DNA of 64,000 bases from Actinostola sp. cb2023 (taxonomy: Eukaryota > Cnidaria > Anthozoa > Actiniaria > Actinostolidae). Numbering within the stretch: position 1 is the first letter of the stretch; each line of letters opens with the position of its first letter. Under the pieces are notes generated by a model. The model was not told the DNA's origin. It did no database searches and saw nothing but the letters and a program-made list of their open reading frames with translations. The DNA lies in the NCBI GenBank assembly GCA_033675265.1, contig JAUJYZ010000881.1:375001-439000 (forward strand), in the 5' to 3' direction. Both the position numbers and the translations under genes were made by a program. This document shows, in pieces, positions 1 to 11,632 of this stretch.

Positions 1-190
1 CGCAAAGGATTGTGGTAAAATGTACTGATCCTGCTTTTCTTTTTTTTTTTGTTCTTTTTTTTCTTTTTTTTTTCTTTTGTAAATTGGAGTTCCTCATCGC
101 ACTGTCGTGATATTCTCTCGAATTGATTATATCTAAAAAGAGTTTTTTTGTTTTGTTCAACAAGAAAGTTTACTTTTTCTGTCTTTATAG
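1..190. other. Intron end: fragment of an inverted-repeat element and T-rich acceptor tract
   Basis: The first 30 bases (cgcaaaggattgtgg...) match the right end of the element family seen complete at 24861-25088 and 52507-53531, so the window probably starts inside such a copy. The rest is T-rich with the polypyrimidine tract of the D1 acceptor. Confidence 0.5.
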
Positions 191-1981
191 CAAAACCGAA
201 AATCCCCAAGGTTGATGTCATCTTCGCCCTCAGTGCCACCGGAGACTCCGCTGACAAAACGTTCACTATAATGAAAGAGTCCATAAGTCACGTGATCGAC
301 AAATATGGTATTGGGTCTGCCAAATATGGTCTTATTGTCTTTGGGGACACTGCTTTGCCTAAAGTCGACTTCAGCGATAGTTTTACTGATAGTGATGAGT
401 TGAGGGCTTACATTGATACAGTACCGAGAAGTTCCCGTGGCCCTGCCTTTGATGAGGCTTTGGAAGAAGCCAAGAGGATGTTCCAGAGCTCTGCTGCAAG
501 ACCGACAGCGAAAAAAGTGTTGGTCATAGTTGTGGATAAGAGGTCGACTAGTGATCCATCAGTCATAAAGTAAGCTAAAATATAATAATAATAACAATAA
601 TAATAATAATAATAATGACTTTATTTTCAGAGGGTAGCACTCTATACACGCATCAAGAGTTCCAGACTTCCGGTACGCGCGCAATGCATTGTGAGATTAT
701 TACAAAGGAAAAGTGAGCACCAAGTGAGCAAAAACATAGCTTGGGCTCCCTGTGTCTAGAATTGGTGCTCACTTTTCCTTTGTAATAATACCGGAAGTCT
801 GGAACTCTTGATGCTTCTATAGCAAAGCTAACTTGTGGCCCTCCAAAACTACAATAGATTCAGACTATTTTCTCCTCTTTCTCCCATCATGCATCGCCAG
901 CTTTTTTCAAAATGGCGGACGCTTTTCTCCATGAAGAAATAGGCTGGCAAAATCTTTGGGGTTGACTCTCAAAAGGGAATTTGTAAGGGTTTTTAAGAAG
1001 AAATTCTGAATGATTTGGTGTCTGTTTTGGCAAGGTCTTCGTGTAGCTGCACAAATTGTCCTGACTATTGTTTTTTTTTATGTAAAAACAATACATAGAA
1101 CGACAATAGAACAATAGCCAGGACTTTTGTGCAGCTACACGAAGACCTGACGTACTATTACCAAGCGACAAATTTCTGGTTTGCAAACAATCTCTGGATA
1201 TTTAAAGTACAAAGACGCAGCGGCCATGTTAGTTGAACTAACAAGAGAAGCTAATGAGGAATGCTTTGTTATCGGGAACAAACATGGCCGCCATGACGTC
1301 ACGTGCAATCCAGCAATTACATTATGACTAACAACAACACTTTAGAGTGGTTCCAATAAACCTGGGCACCACTAATTAGCTGTCAATGTTTATTAGATGC
1401 AAAGAAACAAAAGAAAACAAAAGAGTGAGTGTCTAATAGTGTGCATTGGTGTAGTTAGTAATGTCCAGGTTTATTGGAATCACACTAATAAATCAATCTG
1501 TGTTAAATTGTTTGAAATACTTTGTAGCACGATCGTTTTTTGACACTTGAATGCTTTTTGAACTGTAGGTTATTAATATGCAGACGCGTTTACTGTATAA
1601 ATTTAGATGGGAAAAAAAGAAAAAAAGAAAAAAAAAGATGAACACCAACCACCACCGGTTTCGAAACGTCGCTTAATCTCAATAATCTTTATCATTAATC
1701 TTCTCTTGACTGCTGTATTCAAAGTCTATATTATATAGATTTAGCAGATGAATGCCGTAAAGGTTCTCAAGGTTTAGTTTTTTTTTACTCAAGGTCTAAA
1801 GCCAAAGAACTTATGGCCAAAGGAGTTGTAGTAATACCCGTGATAATCGGTGACCAAGTTACTTCAATTGATGTAACACCCACCACTGACGACCCATACA
1901 GAATACAAGTCTGTCCTCCTGGTGAACCACCAAGCGTGATTGGCGGGAAGATCGATAAAGCTGTGATCGACGCACTCACTG
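191..1981 (+). CDS. vWA module D1 (exons 191-569 and 1794-1981)
   Basis: First module visible. The acceptor AG at 189-190 is phase 1, so an upstream exon lies outside the window. It reads KPKIPKVDVIFALSATG, helix MKESISHVIDKYG, strand KYGLIVFGD, SSRGPAFDEALEEAKRMF and strand VLVIVVDKRS. A phase-2 intron splits the Lys codon after DPSVI; the second exon resumes SKAKELMAKGVVVIPVIIGD. The C-terminal part is unusual: the common TPNK segment is replaced by TPTTDDPYRIQVCPPGEPP, which carries a lone Cys, before GKIDKAVIDALTG. Total 567 nt, the longest module. The strand-1 MIDAS position is Ser (FALSATG). Confidence 0.88.
650..814. mobile_element. Nested inverted-repeat (MITE-like) element
   Basis: Outer arms gcatcaagagttccagactt (650-) and its complement ending at 814, and inner arms around ttacaaaggaaaagtgagca (about 699-718) and its complement (about 766-785), fold into a near-perfect hairpin. 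It lies in the D1 internal intron after a TAA microsatellite (583-617). No coding capacity. Confidence 0.7.
1032..1148. mobile_element. Hairpin element
   Basis: Arms aaggtcttcgtgtagctgca (1032-) and tgcagctacacgaagacct (to 1148) are almost perfect complements over about 38 bp, with a T-rich loop. MITE-like, non-coding. Confidence 0.65.
1346..1486. mobile_element. Short inverted-repeat element
   Basis: Termini gtggttccaataaacctgg (1347-) and ccaggtttattggaatcac (to about 1483) are inverted repeats enclosing about 100 bp of unique sequence. MITE-like. Confidence 0.6.
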
Positions 1982-2058
1982 GTTAGTTAACGAACTTGAC
2001 ATATACCAATATCAATGTGAATGAAAAAGTTTTTTTCAGAAATTATTTATTCCTTGTT

Positions 2059-2760
2059 TGTACATGCATGCATCCATGCATCTGTCCATCCATGCATCTG
2101 TCCATCCATGCATCTGTCCATCCATCCATCCATTCATCTGTCCATCCATCCATTCATGCATCTGTCCATGTCCATCCATCCATCCATCCATCCATCCATC
2201 CATCCATCCATCCATCCATCCATCCATCCATCCATCCATCCATCCATCATCCATCCATCCATTCATCCATCCATCCATCCATCCATTCATGCATCTGTCC
2301 ATGTCCATCCATCCATCCATCCATCCATCCATCCATCCATCCATCCATCCATCCATCCATCCATCCATCCATCCATCCATCCATCCATCATCCATCCATC
2401 CATTCATCCATCCATCCATCCATCCATCCATTCATGCATCTGTCCATGTCCATCCATCCATCCATCCATCCATCCATCCATCCATCCATCCATCCATCCA
2501 TCCATCCATCCATCCATCCATCCATCCATTCATGCATCTGTCCATGTCCATCCATCCATCCATCCATCCATCCATCCATCCATCCATCCATCCATTCATC
2601 TGTCCATCCATCCATTCATGCATCTGTCCATCCATCCATCCATCCATTCATCTGTCCATTCATTCAATCATTCATTCATTTTTTCCCGTTTATTTGTCTT
2701 TCTATCCTCCTTGATCTGTCCATTCATTCAATCATTCATTCATTTTTTTCCGTTTATTTG
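2059..2760. repeat. CATC/CATT microsatellite with higher-order units
   Basis: Fills the intron between D1 and D2. Runs of CATC are punctuated by the phrase attcatgcatctgtccatgt, giving a higher-order period of roughly 140 bp. The right part has two copies of a 60-bp unit ending in tttgtctttctatcctcctt. The long open frames through it are low complexity, not genes. Confidence 0.9.
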
Positions 2761-2890
2761 TCTTTCTATCCTCCTTGTTTTGTTTTGTCTCTTTTTTTTC
2801 TTTTCTCAATTTTCCTTATTTCTATTGTGCATTATTTGTGTCTATTCATTTAAATTACAAATCTAAATACAATTTATTCTATAATACCAG

Positions 2891-4511
2891 ACATCCCAGG
2901 TGTCCAAGAGGTCGACCTAGCCTTTGCAATAACCGCAAACTCAGCCAACTCAGTCAGCACTTTTAGACAAATGAAAAACATTGTCCAATCCATCATCGAC
3001 AAGTACGGCCAAAAGAAGGTTCGTTACGCGGTCATTACCTTTGGCACAACTCCTGAAACAAAGGTCAATTTTGACACCAACTTTGCAAGTGAACAAGCGT
3101 TGAAGAACCTTGTTGCTGCACTTCCAAGATCCAGCGGTGCTTCCATGGATAAAGCGATGGAAGAAGCAAGGAAACTGTTCAAGGTAATTGTGTATTCGTA
3201 ATAGTGTGTTGTTCTTCTAGTGTTTTGTTAGTGATGTTTACGACGATGATGTTATAGGAGTTGTTGGTAAATGTGTGAAGATAGTTATAATGCTGTTATT
3301 GTTGTTGGTAGTGGTGGTGGGTATGATGATGATCGCGATGTGGTTCAAGTTACGTTTATTACAAGACGTTTCGGCGATGTTAGTTGTGGTGGTGGTTATT
3401 ATAATGATGATGATAAGTATGATGGTGTTATAGTGGTGGGGGTCAAAATGATGGTGGTTATGATTATGGTGGTTGTGGTGGTAATGATGATGATGATGTT
3501 ATTTGTGATGATGATGGTGATCAAATATTGATGGTGGTGGTGGTGGCGGATAAGTTGATGATGATGATGGCGATTGTGGTTGGTTGATGATGAGGAAGGG
3601 TGGTTGATGATGATGTTATTTGTGATGATGATGGTGATCAAATGATGATGCTAGTTGGGGTGGTGGATAAGATGATGATAATGATGGTGGGGGTTATGAT
3701 GATGATGCTATTTGTGATGACAATGGTGATAAAATGATGATGTTAGTTGGGGTGGTGGTGGTGGATAAGATGATGATAATGATGGTGGGGGTTATGATGA
3801 TGATGTTATTTGTGATGACAATGGTGATAAAATGATGATGTTAGTTGGGGTGGTGGTGGTGGATAAGATGATGATGATGATAATGATGGTGGGGGTTATG
3901 ATGATGATGCTATTTGTGATGATAATGATGTTAGTTGGGGTGGTGTTGGTGGATAAGATGTTGATGATGATAATGATGGTGGGGGTTATGATGATGATGA
4001 TGATGTTAGTTGGGGTGGTGGTGGTGGATAAGATGTTGATGATGATAATGATGGTGGGGGTTATGATGATGATAATGTTAGTTGTGATGGTGGTCAAATG
4101 TTGATGTTGTGGTGGCGGTGGTGATGGTGGATAATGACGACGACGATGATGATGATGGTGGTTGTGGTTGATAATGATGATGATGGCGGTTGTGGTTGAT
4201 GACGATGAGTAGGAGGAGGAGATTTTTAATTTACTGTATTTCTCTACAGATATCAGAAAGAGAACGACCATCTGCCAAGAAAGTCCTAGTTGTCATCACT
4301 GACAGCAAATCAACCAGTCCTCTAGACAACCTCAAAGCTGCAGGAAAACTTTCCAAAGAGGATGGCATCAAAGTGATTGTCTTTGGTATTGGGAAAAATA
4401 CTGACGATAAAGAGTTGATGGCCATTACATCAAAGGATAATGATATCATCAATGCTAACACTACAGACAAGCCTGCTGACAGTAACAAAGTTATTATGGA
4501 CAAAGTATTTG
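2891..4511 (+). CDS. vWA module D2 (exons 2891-3183 and 4250-4511)
   Basis: It opens DIPGVQEVDLAFAITANSA; the usual Ser of strand 1 is Thr. Helix MKNIVQSIIDKYG and strand VRYAVITFG are clear, followed by SSGASMDKAMEEARKLFK. The internal intron is phase 0, directly after LFK, and is about 1.07 kb of GAT/GGT repeats. Exon 2 starts ISERERPSAKK and continues VLVVITDSKSTSP, IKVIVFGIGKN and VIMDKVFG. 555 nt in all. The intron site is one codon upstream of the comparable D5 site. Confidence 0.88.
3240..4210. repeat. GAT/GGT-rich satellite with ~110-bp units
   Basis: Fills the D2 internal intron. Units containing gttagttggggtggtggtgg, gataagatgatgataatgat and gggggttatgatgatgatg repeat about five times with expansions, on a purine-rich plus strand. 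Confidence 0.85.
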
Positions 4512-4594
4512 GTAAGTTTGGGTTGTTGACGCCTTGATTTATATTTATGATTTGGTACAAACAATAACTGGTCATTTTGTAACCATCGAATTCA

Positions 4595-4909
4595 AATAGC
4601 AATAGCAACTGCAGCAGCAACAGCAACAATAAAAGCAACACCACCATCATCACTATCAACAACAAACATCAGCAACAACAACAACAACAACAACAATAAA
4701 AGCAACACCACCATCATCACTATCAACAACAAACATCAGCAACAACAACAACAATAAAAGCAACACCACCATCATCACTATCAACAACAAACAACAACAA
4801 CAACAACAATAAAAGCAACACCACCATCATCACTATCAACAACAAACAACAACAACAACAACAATAAAAGCAACACCACCATCATCACTATCAACAACAA
4901 AACATCAGC

Positions 4910-4942
<33 letters not shown>

Positions 4943-5262
4943 AAAAGCAACACCACCATCATCACTATCAACAACAAACATCAGCAACAACAACAACAAT
5001 AAAAGCAACACCACCATCATCACTATCAACAACAAACATCAGCAACAACAACAATAAAAGCAACACCACCATCATCACTATCAACAACAAACAGCAACAA
5101 CAACAACAACAACAATAAAAGCAACACCACCATCATCACTATCAACAACAAACATCAGCAACAACAACAACAACAATAAAAGCAACACCACCATCATCAC
5201 TATCAACAACAAACATCAGCAACAACAACAACAACGACAACAACAATAAAAGCAGCAGCGGA
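4595..5262. repeat. AAC/CAT-rich minisatellite, ~55-60 bp unit
   Basis: About ten copies of a unit made of aaaagcaacaccaccatcat, cactatcaacaacaaa and a variable (AAC)n stretch, in the intron between D2 and D3. Confidence 0.88.
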
Positions 5263-5331
5263 AACAACAACACGGGACAACTTACTTTACTTAACAAGTA
5301 ATTTATTTTTATTTTTCTACCGCGCTTTAAA

Positions 5332-5788
5332 GTGTATATATGGCCCAAATTTTTAATTTTGGAAATCGATTCTTTATGAAGTAAATAATGGGGTGGTGTA
5401 GTAGTTTCCTGGTTTGGGCTTCACACGTGTGAGTTACAGAGGTTTGAAATCTCAATATGCAAATCAGATGACGTAAATTCAGTCATCATTTATTATACAA
5501 AAACGCCTTTGTGCAAATTACTGACATTTCTAAACTTGCGATATCTTTCCACAGTTTATAGAAATAGTTGTATGAATTTTTTTCCTATTTCAGAAAAAAA
5601 GCACTACTTGAAAAAATATAATAGTTATGACAAATTCCCGAATTGACGTCACCAAATTAGCATATTGAGATTTCAAACCTCTATAACTCACAAATGCGAA
5701 ACCCAAACCAAGAAACTACTACACCACCCCATTATTTACTTCATAAAGAATCGATTTCCAAAATAATTTTTTTGGCCATATATACACC
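5332..5788. mobile_element. Long hairpin element (~457 bp)
   Basis: Left arm from gtgtatatatggcc through ggaaatcgattctttatgaa and gtggtgtagtagtttcctgg is complemented by 5641-5788 over about 120 bp. The arm includes gaggtttgaaatctcaatat and its inverse. The small open frame on its right arm is not a gene. Confidence 0.75.
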
Positions 5789-5950
5789 GAATCGAAATAT
5801 GGCGGCCAATTTGAATAACTATTGTTCTGGACTGACTAGCCTCTCATTCATGTGGAAACGCTTTTGTGTTTCCACGTGAACACGAGGTTTGTCAGTCAAA
5901 GAACAATGGCAGTTCAAATTGGACGCCATATTTCGATTCGGTGTATACAC
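5780..5950. mobile_element. Inverted-repeat element abutting the previous one
   Basis: Termini tatacaccgaatcgaaatat (5780-) and atatttcgattcggtgtata (to 5947), with inner complementary segments around gaacaat and tccac. The two elements share the tatacac end, suggesting nested insertion. Confidence 0.68.
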
Positions 5951-5999
5951 TTTAACTAAAATGTTTGCCAGATAACAAAATGTATTATACTATCTACAG

Positions 6000-6554
6000 A
6001 AGCGAAAACCACTCCAGCTATCGATCTACTCTTTGCAATCAGCACCACCGCTACTGGATCAGGTGATACCTTCACCCGTGTGAAAAACGCTGTCAATTAC
6101 ATCATCGACGATCAAGGCTTGGACAAACTAAGGTACTCCCTCGTGATCTTTGGAAGCCAGCCATCCACAGTCGTCGACTTTAGACAACGAATTCTCGACG
6201 TCAATGCCTTGAAAAAATACGTCGACCTCGCATCCCTCCCAAGTGGAAGCCCTGATGTTAGGAGAGCGCTGGAAGAATCCAAGGAAATATTTGATAACTC
6301 CGGCAGACCCGATGCAAGGAAGATCCTTGTCGTAATTGTGGACAAGCGTTCCAGTAATTATCCAATAGATATAAAAGCCGCTGCGGAGGTGTTGGATAAG
6401 AAGGGTGTAACGGTGATTCCAGTGCTTGTTGGTAGTGAGGTTTATCCTGATGAAATGGAGAAGATCACGCCCGATAAGCTTGGAGTCGCGAGGGTCGACA
6501 AGGATGTGGAGCCTGAAGTCCTGGGGAAGATTATACTGGAGAGAGTACTGAGAG
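6000..6554 (+). CDS. vWA module D3 (single exon)
   Basis: An uninterrupted 555-nt module with phase-1 ends (acceptor AG 5998-5999, donor GT 6555-6556). It reads TTPAIDLLFAISTTATGSG, VKNAVNYIIDDQG, LRYSLVIFGS, VRRALEESKEIF, ILVVIVDKRSSNYP, VTVIPVLVGSE and ILERVLRG. Beyond the donor the frame stays open for 113 nt of purine-rich intron, which is not evidence of coding. It is one of seven intron-less modules that probably resemble the ancestral unit. Confidence 0.9.
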
Positions 6555-6559
6555 GTAGG

Positions 6560-7080
6560 TTATTTGGGGATAATAAAGATGGACATGATGAAGGTAGGAC
6601 TTTAGGGAAGGGACGGAAGGTTGGAAAAAAAAGGTATCAAAAGAGGGAAGGCAGGAAATGTGGATGAATGGAGTTAGGGAGGGATGCTGAATACAATAAA
6701 AACAAACAAAGAGGAAGCCAAGGAATACAGAGGTGGGAAGGTAGGAAGAAGGGAAGGTAGGATGAAGGGATGGTAGGAAGAAGGGAGTGAAGGAAGGAAT
6801 GAAAGGGATTCGTTAGAAGAATTAAAGAGGAAAGGAAGGAAGGACACAGCGGACGAAGGATGGATGGATAGATGGAGGGTGGGCGGCAGGAGGCAGAAAA
6901 ATAAAAGCAAGCAAACAAAGAGGAAGGAAGAAAGGAAAGTGAGAAGATAGAAAGGAGGGAAGAAAGGATAGAAGAGACGAAGGATCGATGGTTTGGTATG
7001 GAGTTAAGGAAGGAGGGAGAGAATGCAGAGAAAAATGTTAGTAAAGGCAGTAGTAAGGAGAGAAGGCAAGGGAGGGAATG
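6560..7080. repeat. Degenerate GGAAG purine-rich tract
   Basis: The D3-D4 intron: imperfect gaaggaagg-type purine repeats on the plus strand, unlike the polypyrimidine arrays elsewhere. The remainder to 7232 is AT-rich without features. Confidence 0.6.
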
Positions 7081-7232
7081 AAGACATAATAGTTCAATAC
7101 ATTAATGGCATATCATTTTCATGAATAAAAAGGAAATACATGCGGTAACATATATTGTTTTGGACAGTTTATAAATATAAGATATAAGTTAGTGCGTCCA
7201 TGAATTACTATTATTTTCACTCCATTTTTCAG

Positions 7233-8422
7233 ATCCCAGAGCGATATCAGAAATGGATCTCATCTTTGCCATCAGTTCCACCGCCGCGCGCGCCGACTCC
7301 AACTTCAATCAAATCAAACAAGTTCTAAAATCAATAATCGATCGTTATGGGTCGTTTAAGATTCGTTACGGCGTCGTTGTCTTCGGTAACATACCATCGG
7401 TTCGACTACCATTGACCGATTCATTCAACACTGATGATTTACTCAAGAGGTACATTCAGAATGTTCCAAGGTCATCTGGTGCAGATCTTATTCGGGCTCT
7501 TGAACGAGCGAGAACGATGTTTGAAAGCTCTCAAGCGAGACCAGGAGTGAAGAAAGTTCTAGGTGAGTTTGCATTGACTGCGCATGTGTCGTTCATGAGA
7601 TCATTTCCGGGGGGGAGAGGTGGAGGGGACAGCACTTAGCAAAATATATTCGGCAGACATTTTTTGTACGGTTCTTTTATTATTTTATTTTTAATATCGT
7701 TTATCAGTGCTTTATTGTAACTGCCATATGCCTTTTCACGAATAGACCGGAAGTAGCTGAGCGCAGTGCATTATGGTCTAGATTCGGTACAAACACCCAT
7801 TGCTTATGTAGCACCATTATCATCGATCGTCATTATCATTAGTATCATCATTATTATTATTATTATTATCATCGTCATTATTATTATTATTATCATCATT
7901 ATCATCATCATTATTATTATTATCATCATCATCATTATTATTATTATAATCATCATCATTATTATTATTATTATCATCCTTATCATCATCATCATTATTA
8001 TTATTATCATCATCATTATCATGATCGAGGGCCACTCGTTTTAATTATCAGTGCTTTATTGTAACTGTCAAGTGACACCCTCTTTAAATAAAGTTTAATT
8101 CATCGTCATCATCATCATTATTATTATCATCATTATCATTATTATTGTCATCGTCATTATGATCATCATAATCATGATGTTCTTCTATTTTAACCAGTGG
8201 TCGTAATGGACAAGAAATCATCCAGTAATTCCCTTGACATCGTAAGACAAGCCAAGCAGCTTCAGGATTCCATGGTGACTATAATCCCAGTAGCCTTTGG
8301 AAGTGAAGCAAATCAACAAGAGCTTAGTCTAATCACGCCTAATAAGGATAGCCTTGTGACGTCACCCGAGGGCGAGTACCCAGCTATAATTGGTGAAAAG
8401 ATTATGATGAACATTGGTGAAG
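7233..8422 (+). CDS. vWA module D4 (exons 7233-7562 and 8198-8422)
   Basis: It opens DPRAISEMDLIFAISSTAARADSN, then IKQVLKSIIDRYG, IRYGVVVFGN, SSGADLIRALERARTMF and ARPGVKKVL. The intron is phase 1 inside strand 4, splitting the Val codon after KKVL (G|TG). Exon 2 continues VVMDKKSSSNS, VTIIPVAFGSEA, LSLITPNKDSLV and KIMMNIGEG. 555 nt total. The intron is mostly an ATT/ATC microsatellite. No other module has an intron at this point in strand 4. Confidence 0.88.
7826..8190. repeat. ATT/ATC trinucleotide microsatellite
   Basis: Two blocks (7826-8024 and 8100-8190) of mixed ATT/ATC repeats in the D4 internal intron, separated by a 60-bp segment that repeats ttatcagtgctttattgtaa from 7704. Confidence 0.85.
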
Positions 8423-8451
8423 GTATGTCATATTTGTAGTTAATAGATCTT

Positions 8452-9092
8452 AAAGTGCATATGACTTTTATTGGCCTCAATTATGCAGATTATTGGTAGT
8501 ATCAAAGAAAACATCATCAATTTTCTGTGAAATGATGATTGCTTTGAAAGATATTTTCGAAAAATACATCAGCTGTTATGACGTCACTTTGTTTGAAGAC
8601 CCTCAAAAATAACCAAAATAGTCATACTTTTGTCCGACCATAGAGTGCAATTTAGAAAAGTGTGAAATAGTACTAACTTTAAATAGTACTAAATAGAGGT
8701 ATTTCTATTGTTTTCTATTGTTTCATTAGTGCTATTTAGTACTAATTAGTTATTTAGTTTTCAAGCTTTTCTAAATTGCACTCTAAGACAAAAACATAAA
8801 CAGGTAAAGCTTCTAACTTTTTTGGTGTTTAAAGTATTATATCTGAACTTTTAATCTACTTCAAATTGTTTGTTGTTCTTTTCGTTTTCTAGCACAAAAA
8901 GCGATCGATATTTGCCATGATTTCAATGAAACCAGGGTGCGATCAAACAACGTGACGTCACACTTCGCAACATGTTTTTCACAAATATCTCTAAAAGCAA
9001 TAATTTAATCAAAAATTATTTGTGATATTATTATTTCCATCACTAATCTATACTATAAAATGAAATAACAAAAATTGTGTCATATGCACTTT
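8452..9092. mobile_element. Element with AAAGTGCATATGAC termini (~641 bp)
   Basis: Terminal inverted repeats aaagtgcatatgac (8452-8465) and gtcatatgcacttt (9079-9092). Inside, 8643-8788 is a further hairpin with arms agagtgcaatttagaaaagt and its inverse. No transposase frame. Confidence 0.7.
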
Positions 9093-9521
9093 AAAGTGCC
9101 TATGAAACGAAAAAACAGACCCCGTTTTTATTTGCTACAACGAAAGTTTACTATTTGCTTGTTTATATGGCGTTATTAAAAAGTGAATTGAGCTTCAGGA
9201 ACATTTTTTATTTCGCGCACGAAGTTGGGCATTTTGGGTTTCAAAGTGCGACAATTCCCGCTCGGTCAAACTATAGAAATGTGATGTCATAAGTTGTGCA
9301 AACAAAGGCATACACAACTTATGACGTCACCAAGCCATTGTCAAGGGCCCAGTCTCTTGTCGCACATTTTGGTTGAAAATGATAATTTTCGAACCGCGAA
9401 AAGAAAATGTTCGCACGCTCAAAGTCGATGTTTAGATACAGCAAATGTTCAGAGAAAGACCAAACAACAATAATGTACAATAAAAAAACAAGGATCGACA
9501 TTTTCGTTTCATAAGCACTTT
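9093..9521. mobile_element. Element with AAAGTGCCTATGAAACGAAAA termini (~429 bp)
   Basis: Terminal inverted repeats aaagtgcctatgaaacgaaa (9093-) and tttcgtttcataagcacttt (to 9520). It directly abuts the preceding element and shares its AAAGTGC end. Non-coding. Confidence 0.7.
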
Positions 9522-9644
9522 AATAACAATAAATTGACAGGTATTTGCGCCATTGAAGTGTAGCCAGACTGTTGATATATCATATATTTTCGGATAACAA
9601 AAAATCAAATAAGCAAAGAAATCATAAACAGAAATGATCGAAAG

Positions 9645-9795
9645 AACGAATGAATGGATGGATGGATGAGTGGACGAATGAAAGGATGAAGGAATGGACG
9701 AATGAATGAATGAACGAATGGATGAATGGATGAACGAATTAATGGATGAACGGATGAATGGATAGACGAATGAATGGATGAGTGATGAGTGACCT
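9645..9795. repeat. GAATGGAT-type microsatellite
   Basis: About 150 bp of gaatggatgaacgaat-like repeats in the intron before D5; the same sequence family forms the 2.5-kb array at 59985-62530. Confidence 0.8.
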
Positions 9796-9968
9796 ATTCA
9801 CATTGGTAATTAAAAAAAAAAAAACTCGTTAAATCGAATAAAAAACTTTAAATGTAATGTGTTTGAGCGCATACAACAAAATCCATGAAATGTCACTGCC
9901 TAATTAGTAACTGTCTTTATGTATCCACTGTTAGTCACCACCATTCTCTCCTGTTCCCTTTCTTTCAG

Positions 9969-11526
9969 AATTACCACGAGGTGAAATGGACATCGGTTTC
10001 ATTATAAGTCTATCGTCGTCAAAGGCGTCCACGAATCTCAACAAAGTCAAAGACATTGTACAAGAGATTGTACAGATGTATGGTACTGACCAGACTAAAT
10101 ACACCGTCTTTAAACTCGTGGATTCCAAGGTCGTGAAGGACAAAAACAAAGCAGCTCCCTACTTGAAGTTGAAACTTCCGGCGGAAGTGGATGTCGTGGT
10201 CACGCGGTCTGATGGTATGGAATTGGTGGATGCTATTGATGATGCTAAAGAAGTATTCATGAAGGTAAAGACCATGTGTACGAACCCAGAATGCCTTGCG
10301 CGCACAAAACATTCAGATCAGAAGAAATTGTTTACGCTTTGTCGTCGGTGTGAACCATCCTTGACTACAACACGATACTGTGTTTTATTTAAAGTCTATA
10401 TAGAGTCGTTTTCGTATGAGTGGGAAACCTACGGCACGGAGTTACAGTCACGGTACGGAATTGAAGACATTCTATTCAACCAATCACAGCGCGCAAAATC
10501 ATTGCTCAACCAATCAGAATGCTTGGACACGGCACGGTCACCGCATGACACGAACCGTACCGTAACTACTTCCCACTCATACGAAAACGACTCTATTCTA
10601 TAGTTGTAGCGTGCGGAAAGCAACACGATACAAATTGGAAAATACAGTCGAACCTCTCCACAACGGCCACTTCGGGACTAATTTTTTTGGCCGTTGTGTA
10701 GAGGTGGTCGTTGTGTAGAGGTGGTCGTTGTGTAGAGGTGGCCGTTGTGTAGAGGTGGCCGTTGTGTAGAGGTGGCCGTTGTGTAGAGGTGGTCATTGTG
10801 TAGAGGGGACCGTTGTGTAGAGGTGGCCGTTGTGTAGAGGTGGTCATTGTGTAGAGGCGGCCGTTGTGTAGAGGTGGCCGTTGTGTAGAGGTGGCCGTTA
10901 TGTAGAGGTGGCCGTTGTGTAGAGGTGGCCGTTGTGTAGAGGTGGCCGTTGTGTAGAGGTGGCCGTTGAATGTGTAGAGATGGCCGTTGTGTAGAGGTGG
11001 CCGTTGTATAGAGGTGACCGTTGTGTAGAGGTGGCCGTTGTGGGGAGGTTTTAAAAACGAATAAATGTATAGGCTTGCTGGTGGACGGGACAAAAAAAAA
11101 CTGGCCGTTAAAACTGGGTAGGTGGCCGTTAGTAGAGGTTCGACTGTATATAACATATATATATATAATTATTAGTGATGTTTCCAAAAGTGTCCTCGCA
11201 ATTTAAACCTGATAAAACACTCCTGTTCTGTATTAATTTCTTTATTCACTTGGTGACTTGATAGGCTACATCCATCCGTCCTGACTCCAGAAAGATATTG
11301 GTCGTCATAACAGACAATAACCCGACCAACGAACCTGATGACATCATCATCACTACCGAGCCCCTAAAGGATTCTGGGATAAAGGTTATTACCGTGGGGT
11401 TAGGTATGGAAGTCGACCCAGTCGAGTTGCAAATAATCACGCCAAATAAGGACAATGCTTTGGATCCAGATGATAGCGAAACACCGAGAAAAATAGCTGG
11501 TGATATTATGAAGAGGGCATTCAATG
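9969..11526 (+). CDS. vWA module D5, divergent (exons 9969-10264 and 11265-11526)
   Basis: It opens ELPRGEMDIGFIISLSSSKAS, with helix VKDIVQEIVQMYG. Strand 2 and the following loop are the most diverged in the array: KYTVFKLVDSKVVKDKNK replaces the usual IRYAVIVFG-type segment, and LKLPAEVDVVV replaces strand 3. The second half is standard: MELVDAIDDAKEVFMK, then after a phase-0 intron IRPDSRKILVVITDNNPTN, IKVITVGLGMEV, ITPNKDNALD and IMKRAFNG. 558 nt. The intron holds two repeat elements (10400-10596, 10643-11148). Whether the altered face still folds as vWA is uncertain. Confidence 0.85.
10400..10596. mobile_element. MITE family 'GAGTCGTTTTCG', copy 1
   Basis: Perfect terminal inverted repeats of about 27 bp, atagagtcgttttcgtatga (10400-) and tcatacgaaaacgactctat (to 10596). 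The interior has ccaatcacagcgcgcaaaat and accgtaccgtaact segments. Other copies lie at 11633-11814, 28513-29143 and 39235-39405. Confidence 0.85.
10643..11148. mobile_element. TACAGTCGAAC-ended element with internal 18-bp minisatellite
   Basis: Termini acagtcgaacctct (10643-) and agaggttcgactgt (to 11147). The interior is about 20 copies of an 18-bp unit, ggccgttgtgtagaggtg. A matching element is at 48034-48703. The plus-strand short frame over its right end is not a gene. Confidence 0.8.
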
Positions 11527-11632
11527 GTGAGAGTTGTTTTTAATTAAATATGGCGGATGCTTGGGTTATATTATCATGTTTTCTTTAACATATGAAAATT
11601 TTACATGTACATATACTTACGGTATATCTAGC

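Noticed and set aside
1996..2866. Open frames rich in His-Pro-Ser-Ile in several frames and strands
   Set aside because: The CATC repeat is open in all frames; there is no start context, splice fit or domain.
3240..4210. Possible coding in GAT/GGT repeats within D2
   Set aside because: Frames are Met/Val or His/Ile low complexity and the flanking exons splice cleanly in phase 0 across it.
10593..11187. Minus-strand frames with repeated PPLHNGHLYTTATSTQR
   Set aside because: Translation of the 18-bp minisatellite; the same occurs at 48031-48648. No independent gene evidence.
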